Positions 35,702-45,688 of a stretch of DNA of 64,000 nt are shown in pieces; the stretch's first letter is position 1, and each line of letters begins with the position of its first letter. The notes under the pieces were generated by a model. It saw only the letters and a list, made by a program, of their open reading frames with translations. It made no database searches and was not told the origin of the DNA. The stretch spans positions 62,001-126,000 of the forward strand of contig NZ_QNRR01000012.1 in NCBI RefSeq assembly GCF_003315205.1. The letters are read 5' to 3'. The position numbers were made by a program, and so were the translations under genes. Source of the stretch: Roseimicrobium gellanilyticum. Its GTDB lineage: Bacteria; Verrucomicrobiota; Verrucomicrobiia; Verrucomicrobiales; Verrucomicrobiaceae.

Positions 35702-37180
35702 ATGCCCCGCACTACCACTTCAGAATACACCCGTCGTCGTCTCATCAAGCGCACCCTTCTCGCCAGTGCCGGCCTCTCCGCACGCATGTGGGCTGAGACC
35801 CAAAACGCAAACAGTGACGTGCGCATCGCCGTCATTGGATTCAACTCGAAAGGCGCGGGGCACATTCAATCGCTACTAAAAATCAAGGGCGTGCGAATCG
35901 TGGCTCTCTGCGATGTAGACAGTGCGGTCATGGACAAGCAGGTCGCACTGCTCAAAGGACGGAATATCGAGGTCAAAAAATACTCCGACTACCGCAAGTT
36001 GGTGGAGGATCCTGAGATTGACGCCGTCACCATTGCGACACCGAACCACACGCACACAGTCATCGCTCTCGCGGCCCTCGCCGCAGGGAAGCATGTGTAC
36101 GTGGAGAAGCCCGTGTGCCACAACCTTCATGAGGGCGCAATGCTGGTCGAGGCAGGCAAAAAAGTGTCCGGCAAGCTCATCTTGCAGCATGGCATGCAAC
36201 GGCGCTCTGACCCCGGCTGGAATGCGGCCGAGGCGTATCTCAAAACCGGCGCGATCGGCAAGACCGTGCTCTCACGCGCCATGAACTTCCGTGCGCGTCA
36301 ATCCATCGGCACCGTAGCGGGTCCAGTATCCCCGCCCGCGACGGTGGATTACAATCTCTGGTGCGGTCCGCGAGAAATGGCGCCCGTGATGCGTGAGCAG
36401 TTCCACTATGACTGGCACTGGCAGTGGGCCTATGGCAACGGCGACATCGGAAACAACGGACCTCATCAGTTGGACGTGGCCCGTCGCGCCCTTGGGAATC
36501 CCGTGGAGTTGCCCCTGCGGGTCATCAGCTTTGGCCGTCGCTGGGGTTATACCGACAATGGCCAGACACCGAACAACCAGTTCGCGCTATTCGACTACGG
36601 CAAGGATGTGGCTCCCCTTCTGTTTGACAACCGCGGCCTTCCCCGCGCGGATATGAACTGGCAGAAAGGCTGGGAACCGGACTACAAGGGTGTGCGCATC
36701 GGCAACGTCTACCACTGCGAAGGCGGCTACATTGCGGAATCCAAGGCATACGACCTCGATGGCAAGTGGAATGGCGTGAAATTCCCGCTCAACGATGGCA
36801 GCGAACACATGAGCAACTTCATCGCCTCCATTCGAAGCGGGAAGCAGATTCATGACAACCTGGACATCAGTCATGGATTCCAGGCTGCCGCACTGGCCCA
36901 CATGGCCAACATCAGCTACCGAATCGGTCGCGAGGCCTCTGTAGACGTCGTAAGGGAGCGTGTTTCTGGAAATGCTCTGGCTCTTGAGACAGTGGGGAAT
37001 TTTGTGACGAACCTCGCCGCAAACAAGATTGATCTCACGGCTGCGCCTCCCGTGCTTGGGCCTTTCCTGGAGTTCAACCCACGCACACTCAAGTTTGAGG
37101 GTGAGTTCGCTGTGGAAGCCAATGCCATCGCCGAAAGCGACACGTACAGGAAAGGATTTGAGTTGAGCATGGTCAGCTAG
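35702..37180 (+). CDS. Gfo/Idh/MocA-family oxidoreductase, Tat-exported type
   Basis: The 492-residue protein starts at ATG 35702 and has a twin-arginine-like leader (SEYTRRRLIKRTLLASAGL). The Rossmann domain begins near residue 40 (RIAVIGFNSKGAGHI). The EKPVCHN segment carrying the family's Lys-Pro signature is near residue 140. Secreted Gfo/Idh proteins of this class are frequent in Planctomycetes and Verrucomicrobia and usually act on sugars or sugar acids; the substrate here is unknown. It is 82 nt after the cassette and convergent with the XylR-type gene. Confidence 0.88.
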   Translation: MPRTTTSEYTRRRLIKRTLLASAGLSARMWAETQNANSDVRIAVIGFNSKGAGHIQSLLKIKGVRIVALCDVDSAVMDKQVALLKGRNIEVKKYSDYRKLVEDPEIDAVTIATPNHTHTVIALAALAAGKHVYVEKPVCHNLHEGAMLVEAGKKVSGKLILQHGMQRRSDPGWNAAEAYLKTGAIGKTVLSRAMNFRARQSIGTVAGPVSPPATVDYNLWCGPREMAPVMREQFHYDWHWQWAYGNGDIGNNGPHQLDVARRALGNPVELPLRVISFGRRWGYTDNGQTPNNQFALFDYGKDVAPLLFDNRGLPRADMNWQKGWEPDYKGVRIGNVYHCEGGYIAESKAYDLDGKWNGVKFPLNDGSEHMSNFIASIRSGKQIHDNLDISHGFQAAALAHMANISYRIGREASVDVVRERVSGNALALETVGNFVTNLAANKIDLTAAPPVLGPFLEFNPRTLKFEGEFAVEANAIAESDTYRKGFELSMVS

Positions 37181-37200
37181 CTGACTTCGAGATTCGACGT

Positions 37201-37224
37201 GGAGCCCCGCATCGCCAGGGCTCC
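37201..37224. terminator. Hairpin between convergent genes
   Basis: A perfect 7-bp stem (GGAGCCC / GGGCTCC) with a 10-base loop is followed on the plus strand by ACTCATTTTC. It sits between the Gfo/Idh stop (37180) and the XylR-type stop (37268), so it may serve both directions. Confidence 0.65.
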
Positions 37225-37267
37225 AGACTCATTTTCATTGGACTGTCGCGCGCCCACCGGACGGCGG

Positions 37268-38428
37268 TTACGAGCCTCGAGCCGCTCCGAGCTTGCGGAA
37301 GGTGAGAGGAGTCATGCCTGTCTCCCGGGCAAACACCTCGATGAAGTACTTGGACTCTGCATAGCCGGTGCGCGAAGCGACCTGGGCGATGCTGAGCTTG
37401 GTACGCTTGAGCAAATCTTTCGCCCTCTCCAACCTGACCCGGGTGATCTCTTCCTTGGGCGAACGCCCAAGCTGCTCTTTGAAGCGGCGGTACAAGGCCG
37501 TGCGGGAAGTGGATGCGTGCCGTAGGATCTGCTCCACCTGCAGTCCACTGCAGGCACGATCGCGGATGAAGCGCACCGCGCGGGCCACCACCGGATCACT
37601 CACCGATACGATGTCAGTTGATTGCCTGACGGTCACACCGCGAGGCGGGAAGAGCGTCCAAAGGCGCGAAACCTTTTCACCGTGCATCATGCGATCCAGA
37701 AGAACTGCGGATTCATATCCGACGTGCTCCGAGCCCATGTCCACGCTGGAAAGCGGAGGGCTGGACAGGCTGCAGAGGAATTCATCGTTATTGACGCCGA
37801 GAACCGCAATCTCGTCTGGAACGCTCACTCCCGCGTCGTGGCAGGCTTCGAGCAGTTGCAGGCCCACATCATCATGGCAGGCCATGATGGCTGTGGGTCG
37901 AGGCAGGCTGGAAACCCAACTGGCGAGATGAGCGCGCGCCAACTCCCAATCCATGGACACGCTGCCTTCGGGGTACGTGTACAAGGCGCAGTCATCAAAT
38001 CCGTGTCTCCTCAAGACCCTGAGATAATCGTCGCAGCGCAAATCATAATAATAGTGCTCACCCCGCGGAGGACCGTAGTAGGCAAAATGGCGATAGCCGC
38101 GCTCCATCAAATGGGTGAACGCCATCTCTGAAAGCGCCTCGTTGTCGATTCCAACCGTGGGAAGGGGCAAACCTTCAATGCCAGCCCACAAGTCAATCGC
38201 CGCCGATTTTGATTCCTGGATCGCCCGGGCCAACTCCATGGTCGTCACGCGAGCGATGATCCCGTCCCCACCCCAAGAGGCCAGCCACTCGGGAGCCGGC
38301 TCGCTCAGTCCCCCTGGACGGAAGTAGATTCGCCACGGCCCATGCTCGCGTTCATACCGGATAATGCCTCGCAGCAACCCCCGGCCGTACTCTCTGGAGG
38401 TCTCTATGAAAAGAGCTACACGACGCAT
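37268..38428 (-). CDS. XylR-type AraC-family transcriptional regulator
   Basis: The 386-residue protein has an N-terminal periplasmic-binding-like sugar domain (about 1-270; RRVALFIETSREYGRGLLRGI and AVLGVNNDEF near 200) and a C-terminal AraC helix-turn-helix pair (about 285-380; SIAQVASRTGYAESKYFIEVF). This is the XylR arrangement, in which binding of a pentose or similar sugar to the N-terminal domain changes DNA binding. It is divergent from the AraC gene at 38726. The likely targets are the shared intergenic region and the neighbouring Gfo/Idh gene. Confidence 0.92.
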   Translation of the reverse strand: MRRVALFIETSREYGRGLLRGIIRYEREHGPWRIYFRPGGLSEPAPEWLASWGGDGIIARVTTMELARAIQESKSAAIDLWAGIEGLPLPTVGIDNEALSEMAFTHLMERGYRHFAYYGPPRGEHYYYDLRCDDYLRVLRRHGFDDCALYTYPEGSVSMDWELARAHLASWVSSLPRPTAIMACHDDVGLQLLEACHDAGVSVPDEIAVLGVNNDEFLCSLSSPPLSSVDMGSEHVGYESAVLLDRMMHGEKVSRLWTLFPPRGVTVRQSTDIVSVSDPVVARAVRFIRDRACSGLQVEQILRHASTSRTALYRRFKEQLGRSPKEEITRVRLERAKDLLKRTKLSIAQVASRTGYAESKYFIEVFARETGMTPLTFRKLGAARGS

Positions 38429-38725
38429 GAATAAAAGTGGTAATTAAGCGCTACCAACAAGGACTCTTCAAACTCGATTCCTAGTACATAAAGAACTGTT
38501 TCTACACGAAAAGTATCGCGAGGGAACGTTTCGCGAGGGCATTGGGACACTGGATAAAAAGTGGCACTTTAATATACGAACTCGGACCGTAGGCGGCCCA
38601 AAAATCGCTACTTGGAGGGGCGGACACCCCAAAAACCCATCACCCTGCTGCCATTCCGCATCTGGGTGGTACTACCCAAAAACGGAGGCTGCCAGCTGCA
38701 CAGCTCGCGGAATCCAGTTCCCCCC
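38429..38725. promoter_or_regulatory. Divergent regulator promoter region with direct repeat
   Basis: These 297 bases separate the XylR-type and AraC-type genes. A 9-base direct repeat, TCGCGAGGG, occurs at 38516-38524 and 38531-38539, a 15-base period. A TAATATA-like hexamer near 38570-38577 could be a -10 for the rightward gene. The repeat spacing fits an AraC-type regulator only loosely. Confidence 0.45.
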
Positions 38726-39592
38726 ATGAAAGTAACAGGCCCAAGACTTGTCGATTCCCACCCCTCGCCTGAAGCAGTCATATGCACCCGGATTAGCGGA
38801 GGGGGAGATTGCCCCTGGCACCGGCACCAAGAAATCGAAATCCTGCTCTTCATCTCGGGAGCGACCTATCGCTGTATTGGTGAGAACATTTCGCCAATCA
38901 CACCAGGCACCGTCGTCTTGCTCGGGCCCAATGTCCGCCACGGGTACAGCAACCGGACGCGCCAAGGCACGCCGCGGAGGCCCGTGGAAGCCATCTCGAT
39001 AAAGTTCAATGCCAATACCCTGGGAGACTGGCTGAAGACATCGGACGCGCGGATGGAGGACCTCTTCGCCATGGCGTCCCATGGGATTCACGTGACCGGC
39101 GAAACACGCAACCAGGTGGCCAGCCTGATCCTTTCGCTTCCGGAGAAGCAAGGGCTGCAGCGTGCGATTCAGGTGTTCCAAATCCTCATTCTGCTAAGCA
39201 CAAGCAATGAGCTGTCACGGATCTCCGCGGTGGGATGCCGGGCATCCACGACGGCGGTGCACAGCCGCATGGAGCGCGTCGATGAGTACCTCAGGAAGCG
39301 CATCGGGAGGCAGATCTATTTGAGGGACGTCGCCACTCACGTGGAGATGAGCCCGGCACGGCTCAGCCGCTATTTCAGACTCCACATTGGCAAGACGTTT
39401 CCCGCCTATTTGAACAGCTTCCGCATCTCTCGCGTTTGCCGCCTGCTCAGGGAAACGGATGCCACGGTGAGTGAAATCGCGGCGGAGTGCGGCTTCGAGT
39501 CCATGGCCAACTTTGAGAGGCAGTTCCGAAAGCTGACAGGCACTTCACCAAGGATGTACCGCCGACGAGCCCTGAACGCGGCTGGCGCGTGA
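38726..39592 (+). CDS. AraC-family regulator with cupin-like sensor domain
   Basis: The 288-residue protein starts at ATG 38726, since the longer frame (38612) adds a non-domain N-terminus. The N-terminal half is a cupin-like domain (CPWHRHQEIEILLFISGATY near 32-52). The C-terminal half has two helix-turn-helix motifs (IYLRDVATHVEMSPARLSRYF and TVSEIAAECGFESMANFERQF). It probably senses a sugar or related ligand. It lies 235 nt upstream of the PEP-CTERM repeat protein, its most likely target. Confidence 0.92.
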   Translation: MKVTGPRLVDSHPSPEAVICTRISGGGDCPWHRHQEIEILLFISGATYRCIGENISPITPGTVVLLGPNVRHGYSNRTRQGTPRRPVEAISIKFNANTLGDWLKTSDARMEDLFAMASHGIHVTGETRNQVASLILSLPEKQGLQRAIQVFQILILLSTSNELSRISAVGCRASTTAVHSRMERVDEYLRKRIGRQIYLRDVATHVEMSPARLSRYFRLHIGKTFPAYLNSFRISRVCRLLRETDATVSEIAAECGFESMANFERQFRKLTGTSPRMYRRRALNAAGA

Positions 39593-39827
39593 ATGTGTGA
39601 TGACGCACCGATATGGGCGATACAGACATCGTCATTTCACATGGAATGAGACGTCGTGCGCCGGGCCATCGTTCGTCGTCAGCATCAGTGCGAAGGCTTC
39701 GATGGCAGCCTTATCACTCCGGCAACAGTCTGTGTTTTGCATAAGACCCCGCCCAACCACCGAAAAAGAGTCACAATAGATCGGATAATCGCAGGCCTGT
39801 TTCAAAGGCGGGCATGGTTCGCGCTAA

Positions 39828-42800
39828 GTGACAAGTACCCCGACTTCAATCACCGTGCTGACATCTCCCACTACCCTCCCCCTCCCTCGCGCGCATCACG
39901 TGCTCCGTTTCTGCACAAGCCTTGTCGCGAGTGCCCTGTGCACCCTTTCCGCCCAAGCGCAAACCACATGGACAGGCGCCGTGGACAAGTCCTGGTCCAA
40001 ATCCGGGAACTGGACGTCCGGCATTCCCACCACGGACTCCAGCGCCGCTCCCAGCAGTGTCGTCTTCGGAACTGGCGGCATGAATACCACGCCCACCACG
40101 CTGGACGGTATCTACTATCTCAACAGCCTGACTGTGAATCAGGCTGACAACTCGATCACCAATCACTCCCTGGTGGCACCCGGTACTGCAGGCTCGAAGC
40201 TGGTATTCAGCGGAGCAGGGGCAGTGATGACGTTCAACATGCTCAACGCTGGCTCCCTCGGCCAGAGGAACATCACTCTCACTACCGACATCGAGCTGGC
40301 GTCGAACCTGACCATCAATCGCACTGGCACAGGCTCCAGCACGGAGACTCGCCGTGTATTTCTCAATGGTGTCATCAGTGGCGGAGGCACGCTGACCCTC
40401 CATCCGGGCACAACGGGTTCCCTTGGCACCAGCATCATCCTCGGCGGTCACAATACCTTTACTGGAGACGTGTACTGGCAGACTGGCTATATCGCTCTGA
40501 CCTATGCGGACAGCTTCGGCACGTTTGGCAAGAACATCCATCTGAGTGACAGCAACTTCACTTGGGACCTGACCTCTGCCACGGCCCACCAACTGACCGG
40601 CGGGGTGGCGAGCGCACTGGATTACAACCTGAACTTCAACTCGACAGGGACTGTCGCAAGATCATTCCTGCTCCACGCCGGCACCACGCAGAGACAGCTG
40701 GTTATCGCTGGTGATCTTCTTGGAGGTATCGCTGGCAACAGATTGGACATCATTGCACAGGCCAACCAGCAACTCATCTTCACAGGGGCACAGATGGATT
40801 TCAAAGGCACTGCCCGTGCCCGCTTCGGTTCCGAAATCGTGCTCGCGAACGCCAATAGCTCGACTGGCGTGGCGTGGGAGAATATCACCTCTTTCACATT
40901 GGGAGACACAACTGCCGGCACAGGCACCCAGCAGTCGGTATTTGTACTGCGAGGCGACTATATCTACAATGGAGGGATCGTGGTGAGTGACACCACCACC
41001 GCGTCTGACACCCTCTCGGTCGGACAGATCAACTACCAAGGCACGTCCTATGATGCCACCTTCAATGGCGCCGTGGACATCAAAGAAAAGGACTTCCGCA
41101 GCCTCAACCTCGTCTCTGAAAGCGGTGGCAGTGCCACCTTCAATGGCAGCATCGCTGTGGTAAATGGGCAGGGTATCGACATCAACAAGGTGATCAATAC
41201 CGCGACCAGCGGAGGCACGCTCAACTACTATGAAACCAAGCCCACCGGCACCGTGGTAGTCTCCGCCTCCTCCCGCGTGGCCAGCACGAGCACCGGCACT
41301 GGTGCTGTTGGCATGACTGAAATCCACAACGGCACACTGGTGGTCAATACCCGGGATTTTTACAGTGACGTCTCTGTGCGCAGCGGTGCCCGCCTTGCGG
41401 GTTCAGGGATCATCACGGGGAATGTCTCTGTGCTCAGTGGCGGTGTCCTCGAGCCCGGCGCCGGAACTACCAGCCCCACCTTTGCCAGCAACAATGGCGC
41501 CCTGTACATCAGCGGTGGAGTCACACTCTCTCCAAATGCCTCCATCCTTTTGCAGGTCTCTGGAGCCTCCTTCCACGTGATCGACCTCGCTGGCATTCCC
41601 CTGCTTGATGAAGTGACCCTGGCTCAACTGGGCGACCATGATTACCTGTCCATTGGATCCGATCTGAGTGTGGCACAGGCAGATTCCCTCCGGCTCCAGT
41701 TTACAGGAGGCTATGTCCCGGTGCTGGGAGATGTCTTTCACTTGATGGACATCGGCGGGAGCATCACCTACTCGGGATCGCCTCTGAGCCTCGGTGAGCT
41801 CTGGGATCTGCCCGACCTTTCCAGCATGTCCCTGTACTGGGACCTCAGCTACTTCGACAGTCACGGTCTCCTCGTCGTCATGGCACCCAACACGTGGACT
41901 GGCGCAGCTTCGGAGAATGACAACTCGTGGGCAACGGCTGCCAACTGGTCCCAAGGTGTGCCGAGTACCGTCTCTGGCAACGCTTCCCGCGTGGTGTTCT
42001 CGACGAATGATCTCAACGGCGACTCACTCACCCTGGCGGGCAACACCTACTATCTCAATAGTCTGACCGTCGACACTGCCGACTATGGTATCAACGTGAA
42101 GGAACTGGGTGGCAACGGCACCCTGGTGTTTCAAGCGAAGGATGGCGTCAATCCCACGCTTACGTTCAACATGTTGCCCGTTGAGGCGAACACCACGCGC
42201 AACCTGTCCGTTTCCGCAAATATCGTACTGGATGATGACACCACCATCACCCGCAACAACGGCGCCACCATGACGACCTCCCAACGAAGAATTCTCTTCA
42301 ACGGAATCGTCAGTGGAGATGGCGATCTCTACATCGATACCACGAGCAATTCCAGTGCAGGGATGATCTCCTTCACCAACCACAACACCTTCATTGGAGA
42401 CATCTACTGGAAATCTGGATACATCACACAAACATACGCCGACGGACTTGGCGCGTTTGACAAGACCATCCATTTCCAGAACACCGCAGCCGCCCTCTAC
42501 ACCTGGGATATCACGGCCGCGACTGCCAATCAACTGGCCGGTGGGGTGGTATCCGACATTGGCTACAACCTTCACATCAACGTCCCCGCCGCCACCACCA
42601 TCCTCATCCAGGCCGGCGGTGCGCAAAGGCAGCTCGTTCTTTCCGGCGACATCACCGGGGGCACCGCAAGCACCAATCTGCAATTGATTGCTCAGAACAA
42701 CCAGCAGATGATCTTTACAGGAGAGACGATGAACTTCACTGGCCGGGTGCGCCCGCGCTACGGCTCGGAGATCGTAGTGGCAGCAGCCAATGCGAGCGGG

Positions 42801-43901
42801 GTCGCGTGGCAGAATGTTTCCGAGATCCTCGTGGCTGAAGTCCCTATCGGGAGCAACCACACCACGGCCTTTCTGCTTCGCGGTGACTTCACCTTCAACG
42901 GTGCTATCACCATGAACGACACGGCCAACACCACGCTCACGGAGAAGCTCAGCGTGGGTCAAATCAATCATCAAGGCGAGGCCTACGACGCCGTCTTCAC
43001 CGGGCGAATCCAGGCGCTGGAAAAGGACTCTGGAACGTTGAACCTTGTTTCGGAGGGCAACGGGAGCGCCACCTTTGCCAACAGCATTGTCGTTACCGGG
43101 TCACGAGGATTGAGCGTCAACGATTTCATCAATCCCAACACCAGTGGCGGAACCTTGAACTACTACGAATCGTCTCCGACAGGCACGGTGGTCCTCAGCG
43201 CGAACTCCCGGGTAGCCAGCACCGCGACCGGGACCGACAGCATTGGCACGACCACCATTCACAATGGTACGCTCCGCGTCGACACCCAGCATTTCTACAG
43301 CGACATCCATGTCAAAGCCGATGCGCGCCTTCAGGGATCCGGGGTGGTCACGGGGAATGTGTTGGTGAGCAACCAGGGCACGCTCTCCCCCACCGGAGCA
43401 AGCGGTTCCCAGATCGGCAGCCTGACCATCGCAGGTAATCTCGACCTGGCGGGTCCCGCGGCTGTCGTGCTGGATGTCGCCGGAGCCACCTTCAACCTCG
43501 GCAGCTATTCAGTAGCAGACATCCCCACCGTATTCGCAGATGAGTTGGAAACCGCCGGAAATCACGACCAACTCATCATCACCGGGGAACTCAACATCGC
43601 CAGCACCGACGCCATTGAAGTAAACTTTGTGAACGGCTACCTGCCGGCCGTGGGAGATGTCTTTTTCCTGCTGGACTTTGCCTCCCTGAACCTGACCGGA
43701 GCAACGTCCCACACCATGTGGAGCCTACCCGATCTCACCTCCATCAATCCCACCATGTACTGGAACTACGATCTTATTGATTCTTCTGGCTTGGGAGTGG
43801 TCGTGGTCATGGGTGTCGTGCCTGAGCCCCAGCGCGCCGTACTCGTCCTCTTTGGTGCATTGATCGCCCTCACTCGCAGACGCCAATCGAGGCAGTACTG
43901 A
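39828..43901 (+). CDS. Secreted PEP-CTERM protein of two autotransporter-like repeat modules
   Basis: The 1357-residue protein begins at a GTG (39828; a second GTG at 39900 would give a tighter signal peptide). A signal peptide ends near residue 44 (ALCTLSAQAQ). It contains two modules of about 640 residues each (near 45-690 and 690-1325) that are recognisably duplicated. For example, TWTGAVDKSWSKSGNW pairs with TWTGAASENDNSWATAANW, and NTFTGDVYWQTGYI pairs with NTFIGDIYWKSGYI. The C-terminus is VPEPQRAVLVLFGALIALTRRR, a PEP-CTERM sorting signal: VPEP, hydrophobic helix, Arg cluster. This predicts export and sorting by an exosortase, which is not encoded in the window. It is probably an extracellular matrix or adhesion protein. 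Confidence 0.88.
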   Translation: MTSTPTSITVLTSPTTLPLPRAHHVLRFCTSLVASALCTLSAQAQTTWTGAVDKSWSKSGNWTSGIPTTDSSAAPSSVVFGTGGMNTTPTTLDGIYYLNSLTVNQADNSITNHSLVAPGTAGSKLVFSGAGAVMTFNMLNAGSLGQRNITLTTDIELASNLTINRTGTGSSTETRRVFLNGVISGGGTLTLHPGTTGSLGTSIILGGHNTFTGDVYWQTGYIALTYADSFGTFGKNIHLSDSNFTWDLTSATAHQLTGGVASALDYNLNFNSTGTVARSFLLHAGTTQRQLVIAGDLLGGIAGNRLDIIAQANQQLIFTGAQMDFKGTARARFGSEIVLANANSSTGVAWENITSFTLGDTTAGTGTQQSVFVLRGDYIYNGGIVVSDTTTASDTLSVGQINYQGTSYDATFNGAVDIKEKDFRSLNLVSESGGSATFNGSIAVVNGQGIDINKVINTATSGGTLNYYETKPTGTVVVSASSRVASTSTGTGAVGMTEIHNGTLVVNTRDFYSDVSVRSGARLAGSGIITGNVSVLSGGVLEPGAGTTSPTFASNNGALYISGGVTLSPNASILLQVSGASFHVIDLAGIPLLDEVTLAQLGDHDYLSIGSDLSVAQADSLRLQFTGGYVPVLGDVFHLMDIGGSITYSGSPLSLGELWDLPDLSSMSLYWDLSYFDSHGLLVVMAPNTWTGAASENDNSWATAANWSQGVPSTVSGNASRVVFSTNDLNGDSLTLAGNTYYLNSLTVDTADYGINVKELGGNGTLVFQAKDGVNPTLTFNMLPVEANTTRNLSVSANIVLDDDTTITRNNGATMTTSQRRILFNGIVSGDGDLYIDTTSNSSAGMISFTNHNTFIGDIYWKSGYITQTYADGLGAFDKTIHFQNTAAALYTWDITAATANQLAGGVVSDIGYNLHINVPAATTILIQAGGAQRQLVLSGDITGGTASTNLQLIAQNNQQMIFTGETMNFTGRVRPRYGSEIVVAAANASGVAWQNVSEILVAEVPIGSNHTTAFLLRGDFTFNGAITMNDTANTTLTEKLSVGQINHQGEAYDAVFTGRIQALEKDSGTLNLVSEGNGSATFANSIVVTGSRGLSVNDFINPNTSGGTLNYYESSPTGTVVLSANSRVASTATGTDSIGTTTIHNGTLRVDTQHFYSDIHVKADARLQGSGVVTGNVLVSNQGTLSPTGASGSQIGSLTIAGNLDLAGPAAVVLDVAGATFNLGSYSVADIPTVFADELETAGNHDQLIITGELNIASTDAIEVNFVNGYLPAVGDVFFLLDFASLNLTGATSHTMWSLPDLTSINPTMYWNYDLIDSSGLGVVVVMGVVPEPQRAVLVLFGALIALTRRRQSRQY

Positions 43902-43999
43902 AGATAGCCACATGATCCTGACACCCATGTGCGGGGCAAGACGGCAGCCTGGGCATCCACAAGCACGCTCGAGGCGAGGGAAAACCATGCCTACATGGC

Positions 44000-45439
44000 T
44001 CACTTCAACCGTTCGAGCAATTCCAGAATCTTCGTCGCGATTTTGACCGAGGCCTCGCGCTCAACCCGGTTCGTACCGAGCCAGGTCTCGTAACCACCGA
44101 GCTCGTGCTGCGCGGGCGTGGGCAGGTAGCCGTTGCTGCCATTCGCCAGTTCGATGGTAAAGGTCTGCTTGAAGGGACTGCGGGATTTAATCTCCAAGCC
44201 GATCTCCGTGAAGACCTCGAACGGAATGGCGGCGATGGCGAGATTGCCGATGCTAAAGGCCTGCATCACACAACTGACGCTTTCGGGCTTTGCATTGTAG
44301 GCGGCCATCGTGCGCTCGGCATAAGGCTGCTCCAGGCGATGGACCGGTGTGGCGTCCTTGGGCTTCGCCAGCACTTCCTTCGCCCACTTGACCATCTCCG
44401 GCGTGGGACGACGGGATGCCAGTTCGAGATTTTCCACGGTCGCCTTCAACGGCACCCAATCCTGATGTTCCAGCGTCCCGCGGACGCGCAATACTTCCGT
44501 GGCGAGATCACCGGCGACGAGCTTGATCTTCTCATACGGCTCACGTTTCACCGCTTTTGTCTTGCCGCTGTAGTCGTTGTTGTTCACGTCGCCACAGGGG
44601 CCGTTGGCGAGCATGCCAACCACAGGCGCATGCTCACCCGAAACGGCGAGCTTCGACTCCACCTGCCGGGAGAACTCGCCAAAGTAGTCCGCGGACAAAT
44701 GTTCGCGAGGCACGCCGCCGACGTAGTGCAGCCAGTAGTTCGCCATCAGTGCGATCTGGCGTCCGTCCGTGGCCTGCACGGAAAGGCAGTACACCTCGGG
44801 ATTGGCCGGACCGGCAGGCCCGGCGAGACGTGGAATCAACAGGCTGCTGGGATTCATCACCGCCCGATCCTGCCCGCCGAAGGGGTTCGGATTCGTGACA
44901 CCCTCCTTGAGCTTCCAACGGCGGTTGAAGACATGCTGGGGCAGTTGACCCGAACCCCACGCGATGCGCGCGGGTTCCAGGTTATTCACTGCGCGACGTA
45001 CGCCGTCCACGACGCGCGAGATGATGAACTGACGGTAGTTCAGCGACGGATCGCTATTGGTGAGCGCGGAGACACTGGAATGCGTGTGGGTGCCGGAGAA
45101 CATCATGTTCGCGGCCGGGATGCCCGTGGTGGCCTCGATCTTCTGCTTGGCTTCGTCCCATACATCACGTGACAACGAAATGGTGTCGGCCACCACAAAA
45201 GCGAGCTTCGTGGTGCTATCATCAAGCACGAGGCAGCGAGCATGCAACTCGTCGTGCACATGCGCCGCGATGGGCCTCGGCGCAAAGTTCCCCACGATCT
45301 CCATGCCCAGTGGGGGCGTGATGTTACTCGTGGCCGCGCCGGCTTTGAAGACACGCTTCGGATTCTCCTGCGCATGGATGGGCAAGAACGACAGACTGAG
45401 GACGCCGAGGACAATGTAGAAGGAAGCGGCCAGTTTCAT
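44000..45439 (-). CDS. Neutral/alkaline ceramidase-like secreted amidohydrolase
   Basis: The 479-residue protein starts at ATG 45439 with a signal peptide (MKLAASFYIVLGVLSLSFLP) and matches neutral ceramidase N-terminal domain proteins: FKAGAATSNITPP, HARCLVLDD, FSGTHTHSS and ANGPCGDVNNNDYSG. The GTHTHSS His pair and later histidines (NYWLHYVGG) fit zinc coordination. It is shorter than full ceramidases, so it may act on another N-acyl substrate. It converges with the PEP-CTERM gene and is upstream of, and leftward from, the GntR island. Confidence 0.82.
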   Translation of the reverse strand: MKLAASFYIVLGVLSLSFLPIHAQENPKRVFKAGAATSNITPPLGMEIVGNFAPRPIAAHVHDELHARCLVLDDSTTKLAFVVADTISLSRDVWDEAKQKIEATTGIPAANMMFSGTHTHSSVSALTNSDPSLNYRQFIISRVVDGVRRAVNNLEPARIAWGSGQLPQHVFNRRWKLKEGVTNPNPFGGQDRAVMNPSSLLIPRLAGPAGPANPEVYCLSVQATDGRQIALMANYWLHYVGGVPREHLSADYFGEFSRQVESKLAVSGEHAPVVGMLANGPCGDVNNNDYSGKTKAVKREPYEKIKLVAGDLATEVLRVRGTLEHQDWVPLKATVENLELASRRPTPEMVKWAKEVLAKPKDATPVHRLEQPYAERTMAAYNAKPESVSCVMQAFSIGNLAIAAIPFEVFTEIGLEIKSRSPFKQTFTIELANGSNGYLPTPAQHELGGYETWLGTNRVEREASVKIATKILELLERLK

Positions 45440-45688
45440 GGGTACCAGATCATATGAGCTCAAACACAATCCTTTGCGTTGGATACGCAATGGGATGTTC
45501 AAAGACTCCTACGCGAGCGACGTGCCTCGTATTATGCGCGAACATCATCAAAAAGTTATGAGCTCGGATAAGCACGCATTGATGCCGTGTTGGAAGTTCT
45601 CCGACTTTTCCCTTCCCCATGGCTCGCGATTCCCTTCCCACTTCCCGCAATCGGCGTTCCTTCATCAAAAGTTCAGGAGCAGCTCTGG
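45440..45688. other. Intergenic stretch before the ceramidase-like gene
   Basis: Without a convincing gene on either strand. It contains the upstream region of the leftward ceramidase-like gene and the degraded end of the phospholipase C-like remnant. Confidence 0.4.

Noticed and set aside
44105-45172. A 355-residue open frame on the plus strand
   Set aside because: Antisense to the ceramidase-like gene, rich in Arg, His and Leu, and without any family resemblance.
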